Shown here: piece by piece, positions 41,720-49,829 of the stretch
Position numbering within the stretch: position 1 is the stretch's first letter
Layout: the number at the start of each line of letters is the position of its first letter
NCBI GenBank assembly: GCA_049324835.1
Contig: JBMOMT010000059.1
Span: forward strand, 124,001 to 188,000
From: JBMOMT01 sp049324835
Lineage (GTDB): Bacteria; Chloroflexota; Anaerolineae; CAYNKW01
DNA length: 64,000 nt
Direction of reading: 5' to 3'
The notes under the pieces: generated by a model
What the model was told of the DNA's origin: nothing
What the model saw: only the letters and a program-made list of their open reading frames with translations
Databases searched by the model: none
Made by a program: the position numbers and the translations under genes

Positions 41720-42505
41720 TTGCTCCCTTTGGTGGCGTGGCTGATGGATACCCTTCTGGCCCCCGCTGGCCTGATCTTTTTCCCGCAAAATCTGTGGTTA
41801 TGGATCGCCATCTCGGTGTTGATGGCTGCGCTGGTCAATAGTTTTGCCTGGCGCGCCCGTCGCTCGAACGGCAAGCTACGTTCCGGGCTGTTTCGTTGGC
41901 TGCTCGCGGCTCTGATCCAGGCAGGGCGTTTTCTCTACTTTGTCTGGCTGCCTTATGCGGCTCTGCTGGCCGGGCTTGTACCGGTGACGCAGATGGGCCT
42001 GATGCCTCAAGACTGGTTGACAGATCTGAGCCTGGCGTTGCCTCTGAGCCTGGGCGCTGTTCTGGTGTTGCTGCTGATGCGTTATCTTGTCCTGTGGCAG
42101 ACCGGTGACAGAACGGCCGGCCCGGCGATGCCGTGGGGCGTAGCGCTGCGGGAGAGCTTTTACCAGGAGGTGCATTGGGCCTTTTACCGCAGTGCGCCGC
42201 TGCTGGTATGGCCAGATCGCTGGCAGGGGCTGGCCCTGGGGTTGGGTTTGGTCGCGCTGGAGGCCTGGCTCGACCCGCACTGGCGGGCGCGCTGGCGAGA
42301 TCCGGTTCAGGCCGCGGCGGCGCTGCGCAACGCCGCGATAGCCGTGCTGATGGCGGCGGTTTTTATGATCACGGACAACTTTTGGGTCACGTTAGGGGTG
42401 CACGTACTTGCCGAACGCATCACGGCCTGGGCCTGGGAGCGCATCGGCGAGGGGGCTGACGCCGCCGCCTGGCCTGTCGAGGGAAAACAAAAAGCGGCTT
42501 GGTAA
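41720..42505 (+). CDS. Polytopic membrane protein, distantly CPBP-protease-like
   Basis: The frame opens at TTG 41720; ATG 41744 is an alternative and neither has a strong ribosome-binding site. The product of about 253-261 residues has six to seven membrane helices. YQEVHWAFYR and DNFWVTLGVHVLAER recall the two motifs of CPBP/CAAX intramembrane proteases (E-x-x-x-R and N-x-x-x-x-x-H), but spacing and residues are imperfect. The last codons and stop lie inside the terminator hairpin. Confidence 0.65.
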   Translation: MLPLVAWLMDTLLAPAGLIFFPQNLWLWIAISVLMAALVNSFAWRARRSNGKLRSGLFRWLLAALIQAGRFLYFVWLPYAALLAGLVPVTQMGLMPQDWLTDLSLALPLSLGAVLVLLLMRYLVLWQTGDRTAGPAMPWGVALRESFYQEVHWAFYRSAPLLVWPDRWQGLALGLGLVALEAWLDPHWRARWRDPVQAAAALRNAAIAVLMAAVFMITDNFWVTLGVHVLAERITAWAWERIGEGADAAAWPVEGKQKAAW

Positions 42506-42518
42506 TCCAAGCCGCTTT
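42491..42518. terminator. Bidirectional terminator containing a stop codon
   Basis: AAAGCGGCTTGG (42491-42502) pairs perfectly with 42507-42518 over loop TAAT. The TAA of the upstream gene is in the loop. A-rich and T-rich flanks suit both strands. Confidence 0.85.
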
Positions 42519-42540
42519 CTGTTTGGCTTGGGCCGGCAGG

Positions 42541-42765
42541 CTAGTTGATGCCCAGGCCGCTGCCATGACCTTTGGTGATGCGGGGTGGCAGTTTGCCGGC
42601 AAAAAGCTCCAGGCTTTCGCCATCCAGTTCCTCCAGCGCCTGCAACTCTTCCCTGGTCAGGTCGTAACCCTGGCAAGCCTTGGCGGCGTTCTCGATGAGA
42701 CGCTTGCGGAACTCGGGGTCGGTGGCTGCCCGCCCGATGATCTGTTGTACTGCTTCGAGAGACAT
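42541..42765 (-). CDS. RiPP precursor-like peptide, Os1348/Franean1_4349 type
   Basis: The 74-residue peptide starts MSLEAVQQIIGRAATDPEF and continues with YDLTREELQALEELD and ESLELFAGKLPPRITKG, the leader pattern I associate with the Os1348 and Franean1_4349 NHLP-type precursor families. After the leader only about nine residues remain (GHGSGLGIN), a very small possible core. AGGAGGG precedes the ATG. No maturation enzyme is seen nearby. It lies 58 bp downstream of the cyclase gene in the same direction and may be the last gene of that operon. Confidence 0.75.
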   Translation of the reverse strand: MSLEAVQQIIGRAATDPEFRKRLIENAAKACQGYDLTREELQALEELDGESLELFAGKLPPRITKGHGSGLGIN

Positions 42766-42823
42766 GATTGAACCCTCCTTGTGAAATGTCGATAGATGCT
42801 GAAAAATCAGTCGAACGCTCTGT

Positions 42824-45800
42824 TTACAGAGCCGTGATTTGTGGCTCTGCCGTCCTCTTTAACTCACCCTGGGCGCCAAGCTCCTGAAAGATTTGGGCAG
42901 CCTGGCTCAGATAGGCCTCTCCTTGTGTGGGATGGTTGTTGGCTACCAGGCAGAACCCCAGGCTGCGCAGGCTCTTGCCCAGCTCGAAACGATCACCCAC
43001 CTTTTCCAGCAGGGTCACGCTCTCACGCAATCGATCCTGGCTGCCGCTCAAGCCGAGCGCCCTCTCGGTCTCGCCCAGAACACGCAGAGCGATGGCCTGA
43101 TCTTTTCGGCTGCCCGTTTCCTGGGCGGTTTCCAGGGCCAGTGTTGCGTGTTGCCGCGCCTGCTCGTATTGCCCATCCAACAACAGCGCCTCGGCCAGCA
43201 CGGTGTGGCTCTCGGCCAGGAACTGCCGCCCGCCGATCTCTTGAAACGTTTGTAACGCCTCCTCGGCAAAGGCCATGGCCTCCTGGAGATGACCCTGATC
43301 GCGGCACACGGCGGCCACGTTGACCAGCGAATTGGCCACCTGGAAGGCGTCTTGCTGCTGGCGTTTGATCTCCAGGCTCAGGTGATGGTATTCCATCGAT
43401 TTTACGTAATCACCCTGCTGATGGTAGGCCAGCCCCAAATTGTCGTAGGTGCTGGCGATGCCTCTCAAATCGCCCATTTCCTGGCAGAATTGTAGGCTCT
43501 GCCGGTAATAGGCGATGGCCTGTCGATAATCGCCCAGGGTCTGGTAAGCCAGCCCCAGGTTGTTGGCGGTCATGGCCAGCATGTGACGATAACCGATCTG
43601 GTGGGAGAGATGTAGACTGCGCTGGTAAGAGGCGATGGCTGCCAGCACGTCGCCCTGGAGGTGATGGGCGATGTAGCCCAGGTTGTTGTGTAACGTGGCC
43701 GCGCCGGGCAAATCGCCGGCTTTCTGGCGCAGCGTCAGGCTGGTCTCGAAGAACTTTCTGGCCTCGACAAGATCACCCAGGTGAACGTGGATCACGCCCA
43801 GGCGGGTGTAGGCCCAGCCCTCGTCTCGCAGGCGTTCCAGGTCTTCGGGCAGCCGGGCCAGCAGAGCCAGGGCCTGTTCGATGAAGGTGATGGCCGTCTG
43901 GTACTCTGCCCGCCGCATGTGAACGGCGCCCATATCACTGAGGATGCGGGCTGTCTGACGGGAGGCAGCGGAAGCCGGATCTGACTGGGCTGCTGTCCGA
44001 GCCTGGAGCAGCCATTCCAGCGCCTCGTTGTACTGGCCTTGCGATTCAAAAGTCATGCCGATCTTGCGCAGCGTGCGCGCCTTTTGTTCGGCAGACCACT
44101 CCGCCCCGGCTGCTTCGAGGGCCGCCTGGTAGCCCTGCCGGGCCTCCTCGTAACGTCCTACCAGCACGTACACTTCTGACAGGTTGAATTGCACCTCGGC
44201 CCATTGTGGCGTCGATGCCTGACCCAACTCTGACATCAGCGCGAGCGCCGCCGAGTAATGCCTGATGGCGGTGTCGTTGGCGTAGGCCGCTCGCGCCCTG
44301 TCGCCGGCATGGGTGGCGTACTCCAGTGCCTTCTGCCGATGTTCGCTGCGTCGAAAGTGAAAAGCCAGCAGATCGTAATACTCCTCCAGGCCGCTTTTGC
44401 TGTAGCTTTGTTCGTAGTAAAACGCTACCTGGCCGTGCAGTTCCCGGCGGCGGGCGTGCAGCAGGCTTTCGTAGGCCACCTGCTGGGTGAGGATGTGTTT
44501 AAAGATGTAACGCAGGTTGGGCTCTGGCTCTTCCAAAGGGGTCAGATCGACCTGCCGCAGGGCCTCCAGCCTGCGGCGCAGGGCCTCGTGACCGATGGGC
44601 TGGGGATAGATGGCTTTTAATGGCTGGTAGGCAAAGACCCGACCAATGACCGACGCCACCCGTAACACGGTTCGGCTGCCCTCGTCGAGACTGTCGATGC
44701 GGCTCATCACCACACCGTTGATCGTTTCGGGTATCTCGATGGCCGATGCGTCGCCGCCAAGACGATAGCCGCCGTTCTCCACTACCAGGTGACCGCGGTC
44801 GATCAACATGCGCGTCACTTCTTCCAGGTAAAAGGGGTTGCCCTGAGCACGGTCCAGGATCAGGCTTTCCAGAGCCGGCGGCAAATCGGAGGTTCTGAGC
44901 AGTGATGAGGCCAGTTGGCGGCTCTGATCCGGGCCGAGCTCGCCGAGGTGAATAACCTGATGATGGGGCAGGTTGTCCCATTGCGGTTGCGCCCCCTCCG
45001 GGCGGCGGACACCCACCAGCAGGATGGGGCTATCGCCCAGGTTACGGGCGGTATAAGCCAGCAACTCCAGCGAGATGGGATCGGCCCAATGGAGGTCTTC
45101 GAACACCAGCAGCAACGGCGATTCGCTGGCCCTGGTTTCCAGCACCTGGCTCACGATGGCAAAAAAGCGTTCCTTGCGCAACCGGGCATCCAGCGATTGT
45201 GTCAGAGGGGTTTCTGGCACGGAAAACCCCAACACACCGGCCACCACCGGCGCCCAGTTGACCAGGCTGCGGTCGATAGCTGCCAGGCTGTGTTCGAGTT
45301 TTTCTTGCCGTTGCGCAGGGGTATCGTCACCGGCCCAGCCCAAAAAGCCCTGGAGCAACTCGATCCATGGCAGGTAGGCCATGGCGCTGCCGTACGAAAC
45401 ACAACTGCCGCGCAACACTTGCATGCCCAGGCTCTCGGCGTGGGCGGCCAGCTCGTCCACCAGCCGCGACTTGCCCATGCCGGCGTCGCCCACGATGCTG
45501 ACCACCTGTCCCTCGCCGCCCAGCACACGCCCGGCAGCGGCCTTGAGAGTGGCCATCTCGGCATCTCGACCGATGAGCGGGCTGTGGCGGGCGGCCCGTC
45601 GGGTGGCAAAACCTTCCTGGCGCAGACCTGTCACCTGGCAGGCCAACACCGGCTCCGGTTTGCCCTTGAGATGCAGTGGCGGCAACGCCTGGCAGGCAAA
45701 GTTGGGCCCCAGCCGTTGTTGTGTTTCCTGACTCACCAGCACCTGTCCGGGTTCAGCGACCATCATCAGGCGGGCTGCCAGGTTGACCGTATCACCCATG

Positions 45801-47215
45801 ACGGTGTATTCTTTGCGCTCCGGTGAACCGACATTGCCGGCAAAGACGTTGCCAGAGTGGATGCCCACCCGCAAGCGCAGCGAACATTGGCCCCACGGCG
45901 TGCTCAAATCCGTAAATGGACGCAGGGCCTCTTGCATGTCTAGCGCGGCGCGTACGGCGCGCTGCGGATCGTCCTCGTGGGCGTGGGGTGCGCCAAACAG
46001 GATCAGGAGCTTGTCGCCTTGCTGGGCCAGATCCATCTTGTTGAAGGTGCCGTCGTAACGGCTGACGATCTCGGAAACGGCGCCCAGGTAACGATCCAGA
46101 ATGGCCGTCACTTCCGCTGCCCGTGCCGCATCGAGGGCGTCTAACATCTCACTGATGCCCAGCAGGTTGGCAAAGAGCACTGTCACCGGTTTTAGATCGG
46201 CCCACACCACGGGCGAGTTGGGCTCGAGGATGATTTTGTCGAGCAGACCGGGCATGAGGTAGGGCAGGGTGGCGTCGAGCGCTGCCGCCAGCTCGTCGAG
46301 TGTGCCGGGCGGTTGGGGGGTGGGCTCTGTCTGCTCGGACACAGACAATCCACGTCCGGATGTGTCCCAGGCGGCCTGGGGCACCAGCGAAAAGCCATCT
46401 GCGATGGGCTGAAGGGCGATGTGATCTCGCACGGCGTGACAGGTAGCCGGTCCGAGGGCGATCTGGTCTGGCCCGGCGAATTCTTCGGCCCGGGCGGTCA
46501 GGTTGAGGGTGTGTCCCACCTCGATCTTTTTCATGAGGCGCGCCGTACCGGCGTGGGCATCCAGGAAGCGACCGCTGTTGATGCCGATGTGCAGGTGCAG
46601 CGTTTCCGCTCCGGGCGCGCTGGCCTGTTTTGCCATCTGGGCCATGTGTTGCTGCATCCGGATAGCGGCGTGAACCGCCAGCCGGGCATGATCTGGCCCG
46701 GCAAAGAGGAGCAGCATGGCATCACCGCCGAACTTGAGCAGGTCAAAAGCCTCATCGGCGGCCTGGGCCTGGCTGCCCAGCATTTCCTGGCAGCTCTGGT
46801 GCACCAGGCGCAGCATGGCCGAGAAATGGCCGTTGATCAGCTCGGTGACCTGTTCGGTGCCATCTGGCAAAACGCTGAGTCGATCGGCCAGGGCGGTAAA
46901 GCCGCTGATGTCGGCAAACAAAAAGGTGCCGTGGGCGATCTGGCTCCACATCGCACCTGGCTCCAGGCCACCGAGCAGGCGGCGCATGACGCGGCGGGGG
47001 AGATAGGTCTGCACCGCCTGCCAGACGGCCCGCAGGTGATCCAGAATTCGCTGGCGATCCGGCTCCGGCCAGCGAGCGGGGATATCTGATGGCACGGGGC
47101 CAAAATCGGGCGGCAGATAACGTTGCCAGGCCGCTGTGGGCCAGGTGGTGGGTGGTAGGTCTGGCGAGGAGGGGGACAAATGAGCGGGTCTATCGGAAAA
47201 TGACATGGTGCTCAT
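42824..47215 (-). CDS. Soluble adenylyl-cyclase-like protein: two cyclase domains, ATPase, TPRs
   Basis: The 1463-residue protein has the domain order of mammalian soluble adenylyl cyclase. Cyclase domain 1 (about 95-270) keeps both metal Asp residues, Asp102 (FADISGF) and Asp165 (KFGGDAM). Domain 2 (about 342-530) has Asn350 instead of the first Asp (LFANLLG) but keeps the transition-state pair Asn478 and Arg482 (GDTVNLAAR). One composite active site is thus expected. An AAA-type ATPase follows (Walker A GDAGMGKS 576-583, Walker B LLLVFEDLHWAD), then about a dozen TPR units from about 980 to 1440, such as NNLGLAYQTLGDYRQAIAYY. ATGA overlap couples it to the SH3b gene upstream. Confidence 0.9.
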   Translation of the reverse strand: MSTMSFSDRPAHLSPSSPDLPPTTWPTAAWQRYLPPDFGPVPSDIPARWPEPDRQRILDHLRAVWQAVQTYLPRRVMRRLLGGLEPGAMWSQIAHGTFLFADISGFTALADRLSVLPDGTEQVTELINGHFSAMLRLVHQSCQEMLGSQAQAADEAFDLLKFGGDAMLLLFAGPDHARLAVHAAIRMQQHMAQMAKQASAPGAETLHLHIGINSGRFLDAHAGTARLMKKIEVGHTLNLTARAEEFAGPDQIALGPATCHAVRDHIALQPIADGFSLVPQAAWDTSGRGLSVSEQTEPTPQPPGTLDELAAALDATLPYLMPGLLDKIILEPNSPVVWADLKPVTVLFANLLGISEMLDALDAARAAEVTAILDRYLGAVSEIVSRYDGTFNKMDLAQQGDKLLILFGAPHAHEDDPQRAVRAALDMQEALRPFTDLSTPWGQCSLRLRVGIHSGNVFAGNVGSPERKEYTVMGDTVNLAARLMMVAEPGQVLVSQETQQRLGPNFACQALPPLHLKGKPEPVLACQVTGLRQEGFATRRAARHSPLIGRDAEMATLKAAAGRVLGGEGQVVSIVGDAGMGKSRLVDELAAHAESLGMQVLRGSCVSYGSAMAYLPWIELLQGFLGWAGDDTPAQRQEKLEHSLAAIDRSLVNWAPVVAGVLGFSVPETPLTQSLDARLRKERFFAIVSQVLETRASESPLLLVFEDLHWADPISLELLAYTARNLGDSPILLVGVRRPEGAQPQWDNLPHHQVIHLGELGPDQSRQLASSLLRTSDLPPALESLILDRAQGNPFYLEEVTRMLIDRGHLVVENGGYRLGGDASAIEIPETINGVVMSRIDSLDEGSRTVLRVASVIGRVFAYQPLKAIYPQPIGHEALRRRLEALRQVDLTPLEEPEPNLRYIFKHILTQQVAYESLLHARRRELHGQVAFYYEQSYSKSGLEEYYDLLAFHFRRSEHRQKALEYATHAGDRARAAYANDTAIRHYSAALALMSELGQASTPQWAEVQFNLSEVYVLVGRYEEARQGYQAALEAAGAEWSAEQKARTLRKIGMTFESQGQYNEALEWLLQARTAAQSDPASAASRQTARILSDMGAVHMRRAEYQTAITFIEQALALLARLPEDLERLRDEGWAYTRLGVIHVHLGDLVEARKFFETSLTLRQKAGDLPGAATLHNNLGYIAHHLQGDVLAAIASYQRSLHLSHQIGYRHMLAMTANNLGLAYQTLGDYRQAIAYYRQSLQFCQEMGDLRGIASTYDNLGLAYHQQGDYVKSMEYHHLSLEIKRQQQDAFQVANSLVNVAAVCRDQGHLQEAMAFAEEALQTFQEIGGRQFLAESHTVLAEALLLDGQYEQARQHATLALETAQETGSRKDQAIALRVLGETERALGLSGSQDRLRESVTLLEKVGDRFELGKSLRSLGFCLVANNHPTQGEAYLSQAAQIFQELGAQGELKRTAEPQITAL

Positions 47216-47772
47216 TGCCCTTCACCGGTGGGTGAGAGCCAGCGCGTCTGATACCAGCCCAGATGACCATCGCTGGTCCTCACCAGTTGCCACCACTGAC
47301 CGGCTACTTCTATCGGTCTGGTGAAAAGCTCCACCCGCTCCCCCGCCAGGAGCTCTGTGAGGGCCGCGTATTGGCTGCCTGGCCCCGAACGGAGCCACCG
47401 ATCACCCTGCTGGGTGTTGACTGTGGCCGCCATGCCGATCACCTCGGCCTCCGGCACAGAGACAACTGTGGGCATCACCAGGGCCGATCCGGCTGAACTG
47501 TCGTCGTGGGTTGGTTGGGGGGCGCTGATGACGGTGGGTGAGGCGACGACGGCTTGGGGGTAGATCTCTTCACGGGCCGGCAGATCGACGCGCTGTGGCC
47601 GGAGAGTCTGGTTTTGAGCAGCGATCTTGAGCCCGTCGGCAACGGCAACGGCAACGATGGCGATCAGAATGAACACTGCTGCCACCACCGTCAGCAGCCA
47701 GCCTGTCCGGGTGGACGCGCCGCCTGTTTTGGCCCTGGCGGATTGTCCGCTGTGCGCCGAGAGCTGCTTCAT
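47212..47772 (-). CDS. Membrane-anchored SH3b-domain protein
   Basis: The 186-residue protein has one membrane helix (WLLTVVAAVFILIAIVAVAV, about 25-44), a Pro/Val/Ser linker and a C-terminal bacterial SH3 domain (about 115-180: WLRSGPGSQYAAL, then GWYQTRWLS). SH3b domains bind cell-wall or protein ligands outside the membrane. It is the middle gene of the TlpA / SH3b / cyclase set and could bring an external signal to the cyclase; that is inference. Confidence 0.82.
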   Translation of the reverse strand: MKQLSAHSGQSARAKTGGASTRTGWLLTVVAAVFILIAIVAVAVADGLKIAAQNQTLRPQRVDLPAREEIYPQAVVASPTVISAPQPTHDDSSAGSALVMPTVVSVPEAEVIGMAATVNTQQGDRWLRSGPGSQYAALTELLAGERVELFTRPIEVAGQWWQLVRTSDGHLGWYQTRWLSPTGEGQ

Positions 47773-47821
47773 GTCCGAACCGCTTTCAATCTGGCCTCAG
47801 AATAGGGGCTCTATTTTCCAG

Positions 47822-48379
47822 CTATTGGCCGAGTATGGTCGCCAATCGTTGGGACAGTTCACTGGCCTGCACTTCGCCCCAGTAAAAGTGAGCCAGCCGG
47901 CCGCTACCGTCGATGATGAACGTCTCCGGGACGCCGGTGACACCATAGGTGTTGCCGATCCGGCCGCGGAGATCGGTGCCATTGGGGTAGGTGATGCCCA
48001 ATTCTTGTACAAAGGCCCGTGAGGCATCCTCGGCGTCTTTGTAGCTGATGCCCAAAAAGATGGCCCCCTGGCCCTGGACTGTTTCCCACACCTTTTGCAG
48101 CTCGGGTGCTTCCTGGCGACAAGGGGTGCACCAGCTCGACCAGAAATTGAGCACCACCACCTGGCCTTCCAGATCACTCAGGCGCAGTTTGCTGCCATCG
48201 AGCAAAGTCAACTCGAAATTGGGGGCCGGGTCGCCAATGGCCGGGCGACCGCCGCCAGGAGAGAGCAGGGCAAGGGCCATCAGGCCCAAAAGAACCGCCA
48301 CGGCTACGATGGACAAAACAACTGTCAGGTTGCGCCTTTTTCCGGTGGTGGGCGCAGGCGTCGTTTCAGGGTATGTCAT
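47822..48379 (-). CDS. TlpA/ResA-like membrane-anchored thioredoxin
   Basis: ATG 48377-48379 follows AAGGAGCC; the longer frame from 48688 crosses the promoter and a repeat and is rejected. The 185-residue protein has one membrane helix (about 22-42) and an AhpC-TSA/thioredoxin domain with LNFWSSWCTPCRQEAPEL as active site and GVPETFIID with the cis-Pro loop. Such proteins reduce disulphides outside the membrane, for example in cytochrome c maturation. Confidence 0.92.
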   Translation of the reverse strand: MTYPETTPAPTTGKRRNLTVVLSIVAVAVLLGLMALALLSPGGGRPAIGDPAPNFELTLLDGSKLRLSDLEGQVVVLNFWSSWCTPCRQEAPELQKVWETVQGQGAIFLGISYKDAEDASRAFVQELGITYPNGTDLRGRIGNTYGVTGVPETFIIDGSGRLAHFYWGEVQASELSQRLATILGQ

Positions 48380-48409
48380 TCCAGGCTCCTTTGAAGATTT
48401 GCAGCAGCT

Positions 48410-48438
48410 ATTGTACCTCATTTTGCGGAAAACGTAAA
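48410..48438 (-). promoter_or_regulatory. Promoter of the tlpA-SH3b-cyclase operon
   Basis: Minus-strand TTTACG (48433-48438), 17 bp, TACAAT (48410-48415), about 30 bp before the TlpA start. Confidence 0.6.
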
Positions 48439-48479
48439 ACCTCCTACCTGAGCGCGTTTCACTTTTGGGGCAGTTTATG

Positions 48480-48569
48480 CTCCCGCAGGCTCTGTTAGGG
48501 GTGAGCTGCACCCCGCAGGGTTGCCAACCAGAGGGGGCAGCTTTTGCGCGCCGAAAACCTGCGGGAGGA
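48480..48569. repeat. Inverted-repeat element, family 2, copy C
   Basis: CTCCCGCAGG (48480-48489) and CCTGCGGGAG (48558-48567) are the conserved inner arms; the outer GTAACTG ends of copies A and B are missing. The inside begins with TAGGGG as in copy A. It lies between the divergent tlpA and nuoA promoters. Confidence 0.75.
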
Positions 48570-48617
48570 TGAAAACTCGCCTCCAGACTGAAATGCACTC
48601 TCGCCACGGCGGGCAAT

Positions 48618-48646
48618 TTGACACCTCCTGTTAATTGTGATAAAAT
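48618..48646 (+). promoter_or_regulatory. Promoter of the nuo operon
   Basis: TTGACA (48618-48623), 17 bp, TAAAAT (48641-48646), giving a leader of about 70 bases before nuoA. Confidence 0.8.
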
Positions 48647-48725
48647 GAACGATGTTGCGACATCCACTGCCCAACACCTGGTGCGCAACGAGGTGTCAAA
48701 CAGGGCGACTGCAAGGAGGCTGTTG

Positions 48726-49088
48726 ATGCCCGCCGATTATCTACCGCTGTTGTTTTTGATTTTGGTAGCCGCACTGTTTGCCGTTGTGGCTATCGGTCTT
48801 CCCTCTCTGCTCGGCCCGCGCAAGCCCAACCCGGCAAAAATGACCACCTACGAATGCGGCAAGCTGCCCTTTGGTGAGGCGCGCCGCTCTTTCCCAATCC
48901 ACTATTACATGGTGGCGATGCTTTTTCTCGTCTTTGATATTGAGGTGATCTTTTTATACCCCTGGGCGGTGCTCTACCGCAGCTTCGATCCCATGTGGTT
49001 TGGCCTGATCGAGATGGCTGTGTTCGTGGCTTTTCTGCTGGTGGGTTATATCTATTGCTGGCGCAAGGGTGCGTTGGAGTGGGACTAG
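48726..49088 (+). CDS. nuoA: NADH-quinone oxidoreductase subunit A
   Basis: The 120-residue membrane subunit has three helices and the family blocks KMTTYECGKLPFGEARRSFP (with the Cys of the conserved A-subunit loop) and YYMVAMLFLVFDIEVIFLYP. It belongs to the membrane arm near the quinone site. ATG 48726 follows AAGGAGG. A repeat-filled gap of 257 bp separates it from nuoB. Confidence 0.96.
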   Translation: MPADYLPLLFLILVAALFAVVAIGLPSLLGPRKPNPAKMTTYECGKLPFGEARRSFPIHYYMVAMLFLVFDIEVIFLYPWAVLYRSFDPMWFGLIEMAVFVAFLLVGYIYCWRKGALEWD

Positions 49089-49091
49089 TCG

Positions 49092-49235
49092 CAATACGGT
49101 TCAGTTAAGCGCACGCCAAGAGGTGCGACGCACTTTGGAAAGTGCATTGCGGCGATAAACCTGCGCAAAAAGCAACTCTCAGGCGCGTTGTGTAGCCCAA
49201 CACGAGTGCGTCGCACCTTATCTAAACCGTACTGG
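49092..49235. repeat. Inverted-repeat element, family 1 (long copy)
   Basis: The ends CAATACGGTT (49092-49101) and AACCGTACTG (49225-49234) are imperfectly inverted. AGGTGCGACGCACTTT starts at 49121 and its complement lies at 49205-49218. About 60 bp more interior than the copy at 14209-14295, but the last 35 bp are almost the same. It lies between nuoA and nuoB, so the operon must read through it. Confidence 0.85.
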
Positions 49236-49292
49236 GATTAGTCGTACATCGCTTGTGGCAAATCGCGTATCGCCTACCGCAGAAAGTGGCAT

Positions 49293-49327
49293 ACGCAATA
49301 CGCAATACGCAATACGCAATACGCAAT
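49293..49327 (+). repeat. Heptanucleotide tandem repeat ACGCAAT x5
   Basis: Five exact head-to-tail copies lie 18 bp before nuoB. Degenerate 7-bp units (ATCGCGT, ATCGCCT) precede them from about 49265. Confidence 0.9.
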
Positions 49328-49345
49328 ACGCCAGGGGGTTAGTGT

Positions 49346-49825
49346 ATGGGTCTGGAAACGAAAATTCCGGATGGTATTGTCCTGACCAGGCTGGAACAGG
49401 TGGTTAACTGGTGTCGCAGCCGGTCGTTTTTCCCGCTGACGGCCGGCCTGGCTTGCTGTGCCATCGAGATGATGCACGCCGGCAGCTCGCGGCACGACAT
49501 TGCCCGTTTTGGGGCCGAAGTATTCCGTCCTACACCGCGCCAGGCGGATCTGCTCATCGTCTCCGGGCGGGTTTCGCAAAAAATGGCGCCGGTGGTGCGC
49601 CGCCTGTGGGAGCAGATGGCCGAGCCAAAATGGGTGATTGCCATGGGCGCCTGCGCCTCTTCGGGCGGCATGTTCCACAACTATGCCATCTTGCAGGGCG
49701 TCGATACCATCATCCCGGTGGATGTGTACGTGCCCGGCTGCCCGCCCCGGCCGGAGGCGTTGCTGTACGGCATCGTCAAGCTGCAAGAAAAGGTGATGAC
49801 CGAAAAGTTCAAGGATCGGGTGTAG
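49346..49825 (+). CDS. nuoB: NADH-quinone oxidoreductase subunit B
   Basis: The 159-residue subunit carries cluster N2, the last Fe-S centre before quinone. Ligands are visible as Cys37 and Cys38 (LACCAIEMM), Cys103 (GACASSGGMF) and Cys132 (VPGCPPRPEALLYG). The start ATG 49346 follows AGGGGG. It is followed after 4 bp by nuoCD. Confidence 0.97.
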   Translation: MGLETKIPDGIVLTRLEQVVNWCRSRSFFPLTAGLACCAIEMMHAGSSRHDIARFGAEVFRPTPRQADLLIVSGRVSQKMAPVVRRLWEQMAEPKWVIAMGACASSGGMFHNYAILQGVDTIIPVDVYVPGCPPRPEALLYGIVKLQEKVMTEKFKDRV

Positions 49826-49829
49826 GGGG

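Noticed and set aside
48380..48688. N-terminal extension of the TlpA-like protein
   Set aside because: The extension crosses a promoter and repeat copy C; a ribosome-binding site supports the ATG at 48379.
49293..49327. CRISPR-like array
   Set aside because: The 7-bp units are directly adjacent without spacers and no cas gene is present.
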